The translations under genes were made by a program, and so were the position numbers. Source: Tipula vernalis (taxonomy: Eukaryota; Arthropoda; Insecta; Diptera; Tipulidae). Taken from it: 64,000 bases of DNA. The stretch covers positions 44,082,389 through 44,146,388 of the forward strand of contig OY282558.1 in assembly GCA_958295665.1 (NCBI GenBank), read 5' to 3'. The first letter of the stretch is position 1, and every line of letters starts with the position of its first letter. Of the stretch, positions 1 to 13,860 are shown one piece after another. The notes under the pieces are model-generated. The model did no database searches. It was not told where the DNA came from and saw nothing but the letters and a program-made list of their open reading frames with translations.

Positions 1-3000
1 AGCGCATTTGCAGATTTTGGATTTTTGTGGCTCCGAATCTGCCGAATTATAGTAAGGTGATTTTCAAGAAAATCGAATTTTCCATGAAACATCTAGAAAT
101 AATCAAGGAATCTAACTGCGCGTTGGCACAACAATTAAAGCTTCCGAAACCTATCATTAGAGGTATCAAAAACCACAATCGGAGCACAGTTGCAGATTTT
201 GGATTTTTGTAGCTCCGAATCTGCTGAATTATAGTAAGGTGATTTTCAAGAAAATCGAATTTTCCATGAAACGTCTAGAAATAATCAAGCAATATAACTG
301 CGTGTCGGCACAACAATTAAAGCTTCCGAAACCTATCATTAGAGGTATCAAGAACCACAATCAGAGCGCATTTGCAGATTTTGGATTTTTGTGGCTCCGA
401 ATCTGCTGAATTATAGTAAGGTGATTTTCAAGAAAATCGAATTTTCCATGAAACGTCTAGAAATAATCAAGCAATCTAACTGCGCGTTGGCACAACAATT
501 AAAGCTCCCGAAACCTATCATTAGAGGTATCAAAAACCACAATCGGAGCACAGTTGCAGATTTTGGATTTTTGTAGCTCCGAATCTGCTGAATTATAGTA
601 AGGTGATTTTCAAGAAAATCGAATTTTCCATGAAACGTCTAGAAATAATCAAGGAATCTAACTGCGCGTTGGCACAACAATTAAAGCTCCCGAAACCTAT
701 CATTAGAGGTATCAAAAACCACAATCGGAGCACAGTTGCAGATTTTGGATTTTTGTAGCTCCGAATCTGCTGAATTATAGTAAGGTGATTTTCAAGAAAA
801 TCGAATTTTCCATGAAACGTCTAGAAATAATCAAGGAATCTAACTGAGCGTTGGCACACCAATTAAAGCTCCCGAAACCTATCATTAGAAGTATCAAGAA
901 CCACAATCGGAGCACAGTTGCAGATTTTGGATTTTTGTAGCTCCGAATCTGCTGAATTATAGTAAGGTGATTTTCAAGAAAATCGAATTTTCCATGAAAC
1001 GTCTAGAAATAATCAAGCGATCTAACTGCGCTTTGGCACAACAATTAAAGCTCCCGAAACCTATCATTAGAGGTATCAAAAACCACAATCGGAGCACAGT
1101 TGCAGATTTTGGATTTTTGTAGCTCCGAATCTGCTGAATAGTAAGGTGATAGTAAGGTGATTTTCAAGAAAATCGAATTTTCCATGAAACGTCTAGAAAT
1201 AATCAAGCAATCTAACTGCGTGTCGGCACAACAATTAAAGCTTCCGAAACCTATCATTAGAGGTATCAAGAACCACAATCAAAGCGCATTTGCAGATTTT
1301 GGATTTTTGTGGCACCGAATCTGCTGAATTATAGTAAGGTGATTTTCAAGAAAATCGAATTTTCCATGAAACGTCTAGAAATAATCAAGCAATCTAACTG
1401 CGCGTTGGCACAACAATTAAAGCTCCCGAAACCTATCATTAGAGGTATCAAAAACCACAATCGGAGCACAGTTGCAAATTTTGGATTTTTGTAGCTCCGA
1501 ATCTGCTGAATTATAGTAAGGTGATTTTCAAGAAAATCGAATTTTCCATGAAACGTCTAGAAATAATCAAGCAATCTAACTGCGCGTTGGCACAACAATT
1601 AAAACTTCCGAAACCTATCATTAGAGGTATCAAAAACCACAATCAGAGCGCATTTGCAGATTTTGGATTTTTGTGGCTCCGAATCTGCCGAATTATAGTA
1701 AGGTGATTTTCAAGAAAATCGAATTTTCCATGAAACATCTAGAAATAATCAAGGAATCTAACTGCGCGTTGGCACAACAATTAAAGCTTCCGAAACCTAT
1801 CATTAGAGGTATCAAAAACCACAATCGGAGCACAGTTGCAGATTTTGGATTTTTGTAGCTCCGAATCTGCTGAATTATAGTAAGGTGATTTTCAAGAAAA
1901 TCGAATTTTCCATGAAACGTCTAGAAATAATCAAGCAATATAACTGCGTGTCGGCACAACAATTAAAGCTTCCGAAACCTATCATTAGAGGTATCAAGAA
2001 CCACAATCAGAGCGCATTTGCAGATTTTGGATTTTTGTGGCTCCGAATCTGCTGAATTATAGTAAGGTGATTTTCAAGAAAATCGAATTTTCCATGAAAC
2101 GTCTAGAAATAATCAAGCAATCTAACTGCGTGTCGGCACAACAATTAAAGCTTCCGAAACCTATCATTAGAAGTATCAAGAACCACAATCAGAGCGCATT
2201 TGCAGATTTTGGATTTTTGTGGCACCGAATCTGCTGAATTATAGTAAGGTGATTTTCAAGAAAATCGAATTTTCCATGAAACGTCTAGAAATAATCAAGC
2301 AATCTAACTGCGCGTTGGCACAACAATTAAAGCTCCCGAAACCTATCATTAGAGGTATCAAAAACCACAATCGGAGCACAGTTGCAGATTTTGGATTTTT
2401 GTAGCTCCGAATCTGCTGAATTATAGTAAGGTGATTTTCAAGAAAATCGAATTTTCCATGAAACGTCTAGAAATAATCAAGGAATCTAACTGCGCGTTGG
2501 CACAACAATTAAAGCTCCGGAAACCTATCATTAGAGGTATCAAAAACCACAATCGGAGCACAGTTGCAGATTTTGGATTTTTGTAGCTCCGAATCTGCTG
2601 AATTATAGTAAGGTGATTTTCAAGAAAATCGAATTTTCCATGAAACGTCTAGAAATAATCAAGCAATCTAACTGCGTGTCGGCACAACAATTAAAGCTTC
2701 CGAAACCTATCATTAGAGGTATCAAGAACCACAATCAAAGCGCATTTGCAGATTTTGGATTTTTGTGGCACCGAATCTGCTGAATTATAGTAAGGTGATT
2801 TTCAAGAAAATCGAATTTTCCATGAAACGTCTAGAAATAATCAAGCAATCTAACTGCGCGTTGGCACAACAATTAAAGCTTCCGAAACCTATCATTAGAG
2901 GTATCAAAAACCACAATCGGAGCACAGTTTCAAATTTTGGATTTTTGTAGCTCCGAATCTGCTGAATTATAGTAAGGTGATTTTCAAGAAAATCGAATTT

Positions 3001-6000
3001 TCCATGAAACGTCTAGAAATAATCAAGCAATCTAACTGCGCGTTGGCACAACAATTAAAACTTCCGAAACCTATCATTAGAGGTATCAAAAACCACAATC
3101 AGAGCGCATTTGCAGATTTTGGATTTTTGTGGCTCCGAATCTGCCGAATTATAGTAAGGTGATTTTCAAGAAAATCGAATTTTCCATGAAACATCTAGAA
3201 ATAATCAAGGAATCTAACTGCGCGTTGGCACAACAATTAAAGCTTCCGAAACCTATCATTAGAGGTATCAAAAACCACAATCGGAGCACAGTTGCAGATT
3301 TTGGATTTTTGTAGCTCCGAATCTGCTGAATTATAGTAAGGTGATTTTCAAGAAAATCGAATTTTCCATGAAACGTCTAGAAATAATCAAGCAATATAAC
3401 TGCGTGTCGGCACAACAATTAAAGCTTCCGAAACCTATCATTAGAGGTATCAAGAACCACAATCAGAGCGCATTTGCAGATTTTGGATTTTTGTGGCTCC
3501 GAATCTGCTGAATTATAGTAAGGTGATTTTCAAGAAAATCGAATTTTCCATGAAACGTCTAGAAATAATCAAGCAATCTAACTGCGCGTTGGCACAACAA
3601 TTAAAGCTCCCGAAACCTATCATTAGAGGTATCAAAAACCACAATCGGAGCACAGTTGCAGATTTTGGATTTTTGTAGCTCCGAATCTGCTGAATTATAG
3701 TAAGGTGATTTTCAAGAAAATCGAATTTTCCATGAAACGTCTAGAAATAATCAAGGAATCTAACTGCGCGTTGGCACAACAATTAAAGCTCCCGAAACCT
3801 ATCATTAGAGGTATCAAAAACCACAATCGGAGCACAGTTGCAGATTTTGGATTTTTGTAGCTCCGAATCTGCTGAATTATAGTAAGGTGATTTTCAAGAA
3901 AATCGAATTTTCCATGAAACGTCTAGAAATAATCAAGCGATCTAACTGCGCTTTGGCACAACAATTAAAGCTCCCGAAACCTATCATTAGAGGTATCAAA
4001 AACCACAATCGGAGCACAGTTGCAGATTTTGGATTTTTGTAGCTCCGAATCTGCTGAATAGTAAGGTGATAGTAAGGTGATTTTCAAGAAAATCGAATTT
4101 TCCATGAAACGTCTAGAAATAATCAAGCAATCTAACTGCGTGTCGGCACAACAATTAAAGCTCCCGAAACCTATCATTAGAGGTATCAGAAACCACAATC
4201 GGAGCACTGTTGCAGATTTTGGATTTTTGTAGCTCCGAATCTGCTGAATTATAGTAAGGTGATTTTCAAGAAAATCGAATTTTCCATGAAACGTCTAGAA
4301 ATAATCAAGCAATCTAACTGCGTGTCGGCACAACAATCAAAGCTCCCGAAACCTATCATTAGAGGTATCAAGAACCACAATCAGAGCGCATTTGCAGATT
4401 TTGGATTTTTGTGGCTCCGAATCTGCTGAATTATAGTAAGGTGATTTTCAAGAAAATCGAATTTTCCATGAAACGTCTAGAAATAATCAAGCGATCTAAC
4501 TGCGCTTTGGCACAAAAATTAAAGCTCCCGAAACCTATCATTAGAGGTATCAAAAACCACAATCGGAGCACAGTTGCAGATTTTGGATTTTTGTAGCTCC
4601 GAATCTGCTGAATTATAGTAAGGTGATTTTCAAGAAAATCGAATTTTCCATGAAACGTCTAGAAATAATCAAGCGATCTAACTGCGCGTTGGCACAACAA
4701 TTAAAGCTCCCGAAACCTATCATTAAAGGTATCAAAAACCACAATCGGAGCACTGTTGCAGATTTTGGATTTTTGTAGCTCCGAATCTGCTGAATTATAG
4801 TAAGGTGATTTTCAAGAAAATCGAATTTTCCATGAAACGTCTAGAAATAATCAAGCAATCTAACTGCGTGTCGGCACAACAATTAAAGCTCCCGAAACCT
4901 ATCATTAGAGGTATCAAGAACCACAATCAGAGCGCATTTGCAGATTTTGGATTTTTGTGGCTCCGAATCTGCTGAATTATAGTAAGGTGATTTTCAAGAA
5001 AATCGAATTTTCCATGAAACGTCTAGAAATAATCAAGCGATCTAACTGCGCTTTGGAACAAAAATTAAAGCTCCCGAAACCTATCATTAGAGGTATCAAA
5101 AACCACAATCGGAGCACAGTTGCAGATTTTGGATTTTTGTAGCTCCGAATCTGCTGAATTATAGTAAGGTGATTTTCAAGAAAATCGAATTTTCCATGAA
5201 ACGTCTAGAAATAATCAAGGAATCTAACTGCGCGTTGGCACAAAAATTAAAGCTCCCGAAACCTATCATTAGAGGTATCAAAAACCACAATCAAACCCAT
5301 TTTTGTAGCTCCGAATCTGCTGAATTATAGTAAGGTGATTTTCAAGAAAATCGAATTTTCCATGAAACGTCTAGAAATAATCAAGGAATCTAACTGCGTG
5401 TCGGCACAACAATTAAAGCTTCCGAAACCTATCATTAGAGGTATCAAGAACCACAATCGGAGCACAGTTGCAGATTTTGGATTTTTGTAGCTCCGAATCT
5501 GCTGAATTATAGTAAGGTGATTTTCAAGAAAATCGAATTTTCCATGAAACGTCTAGAAATAATCAAGCAATCTAACTGCGTGTCGGCACAACAATTAAAG
5601 CTTCCGAAACCTATCATTAGAGGTATCAAGAACCACAATCAGAGCGCATTTGCAGATTTTGGATTTTTGTGGCTCCGAATCTGCTGAATTATAGTAAGGT
5701 GATTTTCAAGAAAATCGAATTTTCCATGAAACGTCTAGAAATAATCAAGCGATCTAACTGCGTGTTGGCACAACAATTAAAGCTTCCGAAACCTATCATT
5801 AAAGGTATCAAGAACCACAATCAGAGCGCATTTGCAGATTTTGGATTTTTGTAGCTCCGAATCTGCTGAATTATAGTAAGGTGATTTTCAAGAAAATCGA
5901 ATTTTCCATGAAACGTCTAGAAATAATCAAGGAATCTAACTGCGCGTTGGCACAACAATTAAAGCTCCCGAAACCTATCATTAGAGGTATCAAAAACCAC

Positions 6001-9000
6001 AATCGGAGCACAGTTGCAGATTTTGGATTTTTGTAGCTCCGAATCTGCTGAATTATAGTAAGGTGATTTTCAAGAAAATCGAATTTTCCATGAAACGTCT
6101 AGAAATAATCAAGCAATCTAACTGCGTGTCGGCACAACAATTAAAGCTCCCGAAACCTATCATTAGAGGTATCAAGAACCACAATCAGAGCGCATTTGCA
6201 GATTTTGGATTTTTTTGGCACCGAATCTGCTGAATTATAGTAAGGTGATTTTCAAGAAAATCGAATTTTCCATGAAACATCTAGAAATAATCAAGGAATC
6301 TAACTGCGCTTGGCACAACAATTAAAGCTCCCGAAACCTATCATTAGAGGTATCAAAAACCACAATCGGAGCACAGTTGCAGATTTTGGATTTTTGTAGC
6401 TCCGAATCTGCTGAATTATAGTAAGGTGATTTTCAAGAAAATCGAATTTTCCATGAAACGTCTAGAAATAATCAAGCAATCTAACTGCGTATCGGCACAA
6501 CAATTAAAGCTTCCGAAACCTATCATTAGAGGTATCAAGAACCACAATCGGAGCACAGTTGCAGATTTTGGATTTTTGTGGCTCCGAATCTGCTGAATTA
6601 TAGTAAGGTGATTTTCAAGAAAATCGAATTTTCCATGAAACGTCTAGAAATAATCAAGGAATCTAACTGCGCTTTGGCACCACAATTAAAGTTCCCGAAA
6701 CCTATCATTAGAGGTATCAAAAACCACAATCGGAGCACAGTTGCAGATTTTGGATTTTTGTAGCTCCGAATCTGCTGAATTATAGTAAGGTGATTTTCAA
6801 GAAAATCGAATTTTCCATGAAACGTCTAGAAATAATCAAGCAATCTAACTGCGTATCGGCACAACAATTAAAGCTTCCGAAACCTATCATTAGAGGTATC
6901 AAGAACCACAATCGGAGCACAGTTGCAGATTTTGGATTTTTGTGGCTCCGAATCTGCTGAATTATAGTAAGGTGATTTTCAAGAAAATCGAATTTTCCAT
7001 GAAACGTCTAGAAATAATCAAGCAATCTAACTGCGTATCGGCACAACAATTAAAGCTTCCGAAACCTATCATTAGAGGTATCAAGAACCACAATCGGAGC
7101 ACAGTTGCAGATTTTGGATTTTTTTGGCACCGAATCTGCTGAATTATAGTAAGATGATTTTCAAGAAAATCGAATTTTCCATGAAACGTCTAGAAATAAT
7201 CAAGGAATCTAACTGCGCTTTGGCACCACAATTAAAGTTCCCGAAACCTATCATTAGAGGTATCAAAAACCACAATCGGAGCACAGTTGCAGATTTTGGA
7301 TTTTTGTAGCTCCGAATCTGCTGAATTATAGTAAGGTGATTTTCAAGAAAATCGAATTTTCCATGAAACGTCTAGAAATAATCAAGCAATCTAACTGCGT
7401 ATCGGCACAACAATTAAAGCTTCCGAAACCTATCATTAGAGGTATCAAGAACCACAATCGGAGCACAGTTGCAGATTTTGGATTTTTGTGGCTCCGAATC
7501 TGCTGAATTATAGTAAGGTGATTTTCAAGAAAATCGAATTTTCCATGAAACGTCTAGAAATAATCAAGCAATCTAACTGCGCGTTGGCACAACAATTAAA
7601 GCTCCCGAAACCTATCATTAGAGGTATCAAAAACCACAATCGGAGCACAGTTGCAGATTTTGGATTTTTGTAGCTCCGAATCTGCTGAATTATAGTAAGG
7701 TGATTTTCAAGAAAATCGAATTTTCCATGAAACGTCTAGAAATAATCAAGCGATCTAACTGCGCTTTGGCACAACAATTAAAGCTCCCGAAACCTATCAT
7801 TAGAGGTATCAAAAACCACAATCGGAGCACAGTTGCAGATTTTGGATTTTTGTAGCTCCGAATCTGCTGAATTATAGTAAGGTGATTTTCAAGAAAATCG
7901 AATTTTCCATGAAACGTCTAGAAATAATCAAGCAATCTAACTGCGTGTCGGCACAACAATTAAAGCTTCCGAAACCTATCATTAGAGGTATCAAGAACCA
8001 CAATCAGAGCGCATTTGCAGATTTTGGATTTTTGTGGCTCCGAATCTGCTGAATTATAGTAAGGTGATTTTCAAGAAAATCGAATTTTCCATGAAACGTC
8101 TAGAAATAATCAAGGAATCTAACTGCGCGTTGGCACAACAATTAAAGCTCCCGAAACCTATCATTAGAGGTATCAAAAACCACAATCGGAGCACAGTTGC
8201 AGATTTTGGATTTTTGTAGCTCCGAATCTGCTGAATTATAGTAAGGTGATTTTCAAGAAAATCGAATTTTTCATGAAACGTCTAGAAATAATCAAGGAAT
8301 CTAACTGCGCGTTGGCACACCAATTAAAGCTCCCGAAACCTATCATTAGAAGTATCAAGAACCACAATCGGAGCACAGTTGCAGATTTTGGATTTTTGTA
8401 GCTCCGAATCTGCTGAATTATAGTAAGGTGATTTTCAAGAAAATCGAATTTTCCATGAAACGTCTAGAAATAATCAAGCAATCTAACTGCGTGTCGGCAC
8501 AACAATTAAAGCTTCCGAAACCTATCATTAGAGGTATCAAGAACCACAATCAGAGCGCATTTGCAGATTTTGGATTTTTGTGGCACCGAATCTGCTGAAT
8601 TATAGTAAGGTGATTTTCAAGAAAATCGAATTTTCCATGAAACGTCTAGAAATAATCAAGCAATCTAACTGCGCGATGGCACAACAATTAAAGCTCCCGA
8701 AACCTATCATTAGAGGTATCAAAAACCACAATCGGAGCACAGTTGCAGATTTTGGATTTTTGTAGCTCCGAATCTGCTGAATGGAAAGGTGATTTTCAAG
8801 AAAATCGAATTTTCCATGAAACGTCTAGAAATAATCAAGCAATCTAACTGCGTGTCGGCACAACAATTAAAGCTTCCGAAACCTATCATTAGAGGTATCA
8901 AGAACCACAATCAGAGCGCATTTGCAGATTTTGGATTTTTGTGGCACCGAATCTGCTGAATTATAGTAAGGTGATTTTCAAGAAAATCGAATTTTCCATG

Positions 9001-12000
9001 AAACGTCTAGAAATAATCAAGGAATCTAACTGCGCGATGGCACAACAATTAAAGCTCCCGAAACCTATCATTAGAAGTATCAAGAACCACAATCGGAGCA
9101 CAGTTGCAGATTTTGGATTTTTGTAGCTCCGAATCTGCTGAATTATAGTAAGGTGATTTTCAAGAAAATCGAATTTTCCATGAAACGTCTAGAAATAATC
9201 AAGCAATCTAACTGCGTGTCGGCACAACAATTAAAGCTTCCGAAACCTATCATTAGAGGTATCAAGAACCACAATCAGAGCGCATTTGCAGATTTTGGAT
9301 TTTTGTGGCACCGAATCTGCTGAATTATAGTAAGGTGATTTTCAAGAAAATCGAATTTTCCATGAAACGTCTAGAAATAATCAAGCAATCTAACTGCGCG
9401 ATGGCACAACAATTAAAGCTCCCGAAACCTATCATTAGAGGTATCAAAAACCACAATCGGAGCACAGTTGCAGATTTTGGATTTTTGTAGCTCCGAATCT
9501 GCTGAATTATAGTAAGGTGATTTTCAAGAAAATCGAATTTTCCATGAAACGTCTAGAAATAATCAAGGAATCTAACTGCGCGTTGGCACAACAATTAAAG
9601 CTCCCGAAACCTATCATTAGAGGTATCAAAAACAACAATCGGAGCACAGTTGCAGATTTTGGATTTTTGTAGCTCCGAATCTGCTGAATTATAGTAAGGT
9701 GATTTTCAAGAAAATCGAATTTTCCATGAAACGTCTAGAAATAATCAAGGAATCTAACTGCGCGTTGGCACACCAATTAAAGCTCCCGAAACCTATCATT
9801 AGAAGTATCAAGAACCACAATCGGAGCACAGTTGCAGATTTTGGATTTTTGTAGCTCCGAATCTGCTGAATTATAGTAAGGTGATTTTCAAGAAAATCGA
9901 ATTTTCCATGAAACGTCTAGAAATAATCAAGCAATCTAACTGCGTGTCGGCACAACAATTAAAGCTTCCGAAACCTATCACTAGAGGTATCAAGAACCAC
10001 AATCAGAGCGCATTTGCAGATTTTGGATTTTTGTGGCACCGAATCTGCTGAATTATAGTAAGGTGATTTTCAAGAAAATCGAATTTTCCATGAAACGTCT
10101 AGAAATAATCAAGCAATCTAACTGCGCGTTGGCACAACAATTAAAGCTCCCGAAACCTATCATTAGAGGTATCAAAAACCACAATCGGAGCACAGTTGCA
10201 AATTTTGGATTTTTGTAGCTCCGAATCTGCTGAATTATAGTAAGGTGATTTTCAAGAAAATCGAATTTTCCATGAAACGTCTAGAAATAATCAAGCAATC
10301 TAACTGCGCGTTGGCACAACAATTAAAGCTCCCGAAACCTATCATTAGAGGTATCAAAAACCACAATCGGAGCACAGTTGCAGATTTTGGATTTTTGTAG
10401 CTCCGAATCTGCTGAATTATAGTACGGTGATTTTCAAGAAAATCGAATTTTCCATGAAACGTCTAGAAATAATCAAGCAATCTAACTGCGTGTCGGCACA
10501 ACAATTAAAACTTCCGAAACCTATCATTAGAGGTATCAAAAACCACAATCAGAGCGCATTTGCAGATTTTGGATTTTTTTGGCTCCGAATCTGCTGAATT
10601 ATAGTAAGGTGATTTTCAAGAAAATCGAATTTTCCATGAAACGTCTAGAAATAATCATGGAATCTAACTGCGCGTTGGCACAACAATTAAAGCTCCCGAA
10701 ACCTATCATTAGAGGTATCTAGAACCACAATCGGAGCACAGATGCAGATTTTGGATTTTTGTGGCTCCGAATCTACTGAATTATAGTAAGGTGATTTTCA
10801 AGAAAATCGAATTTTCCATGAAACATCTAGAAATAATCAAGGAATCTAACTGCGCGTTGGCACAACAATTAAAGCTCCCGAAACCTATCATTAGAGGTAT
10901 CAAAAACCACAATCGGAGCACAGTTGCAGATTTTGGATTTTTGTAGCTCCGAATCTGCTGAATTATAGTAAGGTGATTTTCAAGAAAATCGAATTTTCCA
11001 TGAAACGTCTAGAAATAATCAAGCAATCTAACTGCGTGTCGGCACAACAATTAAAGCTTCCGAAACCTATCATTAGAGGTATCAAGAACCACAATCAGAG
11101 CGCATTTGCAGATTTTGGATTTTTGTGGCACCGAATCTGCTGAATTATAGTAAGGTGATTTTCAAGAAAATCGAATTTTCCATGAAACGTCTAGAAATAA
11201 TCAAGGAATCTAACTGCGCGATGGCACAACAATTAAAGCTCCCGAAACCTATCATTAGAAGTATCAAGAACCACAATCGGAGCACAGTTGCAGATTTTGG
11301 ATTTTTGTAGCTCCGAATCTGCTGAATTATAGTAAGGTGATTTTCAAGAAAATCGAATTTTCCATGAAACGTCTAGAAATAATCAAGCAATCTAACTGCG
11401 TGTCGGCACAACAATTAAAGCTTCCGAAACCTATCATTAGAGGTATCAAGAACCACAATCAGAGCGCATTTGCAGATTTTGGATTTTTGTGGCACCGAAT
11501 CTGCTGAATTATAGTAAGGTGATTTTCAAGAAAATCGAATTTTCCATGAAACGTCTAGAAATAATCAAGCAATCTAACTGCGCGATGGCACAACAATTAA
11601 AGCTCCCGAAACCTATCATTAGAGGTATCAAAAACCACAATCGGAGCACAGTTGCAGATTTTGGATTTTTGTAGCTCCGAATCTGCTGAATTATAGTAAG
11701 GTGATTTTCAAGAAAATCGAATTTTCCATGAAACGTCTAGAAATAATCAAGGAATCTAACTGCGCGTTGGCACAACAATTAAAGCTCCCGAAACCTATCA
11801 TTAGAGGTATCAAAACCACAATCGGAGCACAGTTGCAGATTTTGGAGTTTTGTAGCTCCGAATCTGCTGAATTATAGTAAGGTGATTTTCAAGAAAATCG
11901 AATTTTCCATGAAACGTCTAGAAATAATCAAGCAATCTAACTGCGTATCGGCACAACAATTAAAGCTTCCGAAACCTATCATTAGAGGTATCAAGAACCA

Positions 12001-12275
12001 CAATCGGAGCACAGTTGCAGATTTTGACAACAATTAAAGCTCCCGAAACCTATCATTAGAGGTATCAAGAACCACAATCGGAGCACAGTTGCAGATTTTG
12101 GATTTTTGTGGCTCCGAATCTGCTGAATTATAGTAAGGTGATTTTCAAGAAAATCGAATTTTCCATGAAACGTCTAGAAATAATCAAGCAATCTAACTGC
12201 GCGTTGGCACAACAATTAAAGCTCCCGAAACCTATCATTAGAGGTATCAAGAACCACAATCGGAGCACACGTTGG
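1..12275. repeat. 182-bp tandem satellite array, about 67 copies
   Basis: Head-to-tail repeats with a 182-bp period run from the left edge, so the array is open on that side. They end near 12275, where the unit breaks into unrelated sequence. Two main unit types alternate and differ at linked sites. One carries GAGCGCATTT and TTTTTGTGG, the other GAGCACAGTT and TTTTTGTAG. Each unit encodes a similar peptide of about 60 codons, but 182 is not a multiple of three, so successive units fall in different frames and no long ORF forms. I treat these peptides as non-genes. Small indels are rare: an 8-bp insertion near 1139 repeated near 4059, a deletion near 5285, and a truncated unit near 12026 close to the edge. 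Unit length is close to a nucleosome repeat, as in many heterochromatic satellites. Confidence 0.97.
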
Positions 12276-12310
12276 CAGTCGTTGAGACACTAGAACTATT
12301 CCGTGTGTAC

Positions 12311-13490
12311 TTAATCTGAAGTCAATTTACGTTACTAACCGATTGTGCTGATTTAAAAACATGTGCAACAAAAAAAAATGTAATACCTTGTATAGGCAAA
12401 TGGTGGCTGAAATTAGCCGAGTTTGAATTTGAGGTGCAGCACAGGGCCGGAAAACTAATGCAACAAGTTGATGCATTAAGTAGAAATAGTGGAATATAGG
12501 GCGAAGAGCCAGAACCAGCAACCATTGATGTTTTCCATATTTTGGAATGTGAGAGCGATTGGTTAATTGGGATGCAACAGCTAAAAGCTAAAGTTGTTGA
12601 AAATAATTGAAGCTTTGAAAAAAAAGCTGGGACATCTAATGAACGACAATTGCAGGTTCCGTTTAGTTGGCGGCAGCAGAAGCTGGGTTGTGCCTAAACA
12701 AATTAGATGGCGTGTGGTGAAATCAATGCATATGATGATGTTTGCCACGGTGGTGTAGATAAAACGGTGCAAAGGGTAGCCGAACATTTTTGGTTCCCTC
12801 GAGTGAGAGTTTTGTTAAGCGTTACATTTCAGCGTGTATTGAATGTTGCTATACCAAACATGTTGGAGGACGACCGGCAGGAGAGATGCATCCTATCGAA
12901 AGGGTTGCCTTACCCTTTCATACTGTGCATCTAGATCATCTTGGGCCATTTCCGAAGAGCAAATCGGGAAATAACTATATCTAATTGTAATGATTTATGG
13001 TTTTACTAAATATATGGTGATGTCGGCAGTAAAGGATACATCAACCCAACCAGTACTTAAGACGATGGATAATTGGACAGTACACTTTGGTACTCCAACC
13101 AGACTTATAAGTGACCAAGGATCAGCATTTACATCTACTAAATTTGAAAGTTATTGCAAGGAACATGCAATAAAGCATATAAAGAATGCGGTATCGACCC
13201 CTAGGGCTAATGGCCAATGTGAACCATACAATAGGACCGTTTTGGCAATGCTGAAGGCAAAGGCGTTGAATGATGGTAGGATTTGGGATGTCAACTTAAA
13301 CAATCTTCAGTGGGTAATAAATAATAGCAAGCACGAAGTTACGAAAGTATCACCTCAGAAGCTAATTCTAACTTACAATCGCAGAAATATTCTTCAAAAT
13401 AAATTACTCTTGGCCTTGAATAATGACGATGAGACCAAAAAGTCGAGCCTCAGACATTTTTACAAAAGTAAAACACACGCCCTCTTTTAA
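12311..13490 (+). pseudogene. Ty3/gypsy (mdg3/micropia-like) pol remnant: RNase H tail and integrase
   Basis: The C-terminal end of an RNase H domain (LLTDCADLK, then KWWLKLAEFEFEV, then VDALSRN) is followed by an integrase. The zinc-binding part shows CHGGVDKT and, in another frame, ACIECCYTKH. The catalytic core shows DHLGPF, then SDQGSAF, then NGQCEPYNR, which supply the D, D and E. Stops near 12497 and in the linker, a frame change near 12805 and another near 12980 break the frame. Protease, RT and both LTRs are absent. The H-V/Q-V-DALSR style and the integrase words fit the mdg3/micropia side of Ty3/gypsy. That subgroup call is from memory of the family. The fragment begins about 35 bp from the end of the satellite. 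Confidence 0.88.
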
Positions 13491-13640
13491 GCAAAACCAA
13501 ATATTTCAGCACTTAGCAGAAACACTGTGTAGTAAATGTAGTACATATGCCCTAACAGAGATGTCACCATATCGATATATTATAGACACATATGTTTTGA
13601 TTGCATAAAACAAACAAATGAATATTAACTTGTATATGAT

Positions 13641-13800
13641 GAGATAGCCGAAGTAGTAAGGTGATGGAGTGGAGTGAAGAAGGTCTGGAGTTCGAATCTA
13701 AGCAAAGCCAACGACAAAATTTGTTTTTAGATGAAAAATTTTGAATTGGGGATAATCCGAGAAGATTTGATCAATCGGGATCGAAATCGCTACAAAAAAA
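13641..13800 (+). repeat. tRNA-Ser-like SINE head
   Basis: The segment 13641-13715 reads like a decayed tRNA-Ser. An A-box-like GCCGAAGTAGTAAGG is followed by TGATGGAGTGGAGTG, and a B box GTTCGAATC sits at 13690-13698. This spacing suits a class II tRNA promoter. The downstream body is A-rich. I see no clean acceptor-stem pairing, so this is more likely a SINE or tRNA pseudogene than a working tRNA. Confidence 0.5.
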
Positions 13801-13860
13801 AATTTGGTGAAATTCGTGGAAATAAAAAAAAAATCAAATTTTTGCTTAAAAAAAAAAAAA

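Noticed and set aside
1..12275. CRISPR array
   Set aside because: Units are contiguous 182-bp copies without unique spacers, in an insect nuclear genome.
27..12293. Dozens of about 61-codon open frames starting at GTG (MAPNL-type) across the left 12 kb
   Set aside because: They are one tandem-repeat unit read over and over. The 182-bp period shifts frame each unit, starts are non-ATG, and there is no splice or promoter structure.
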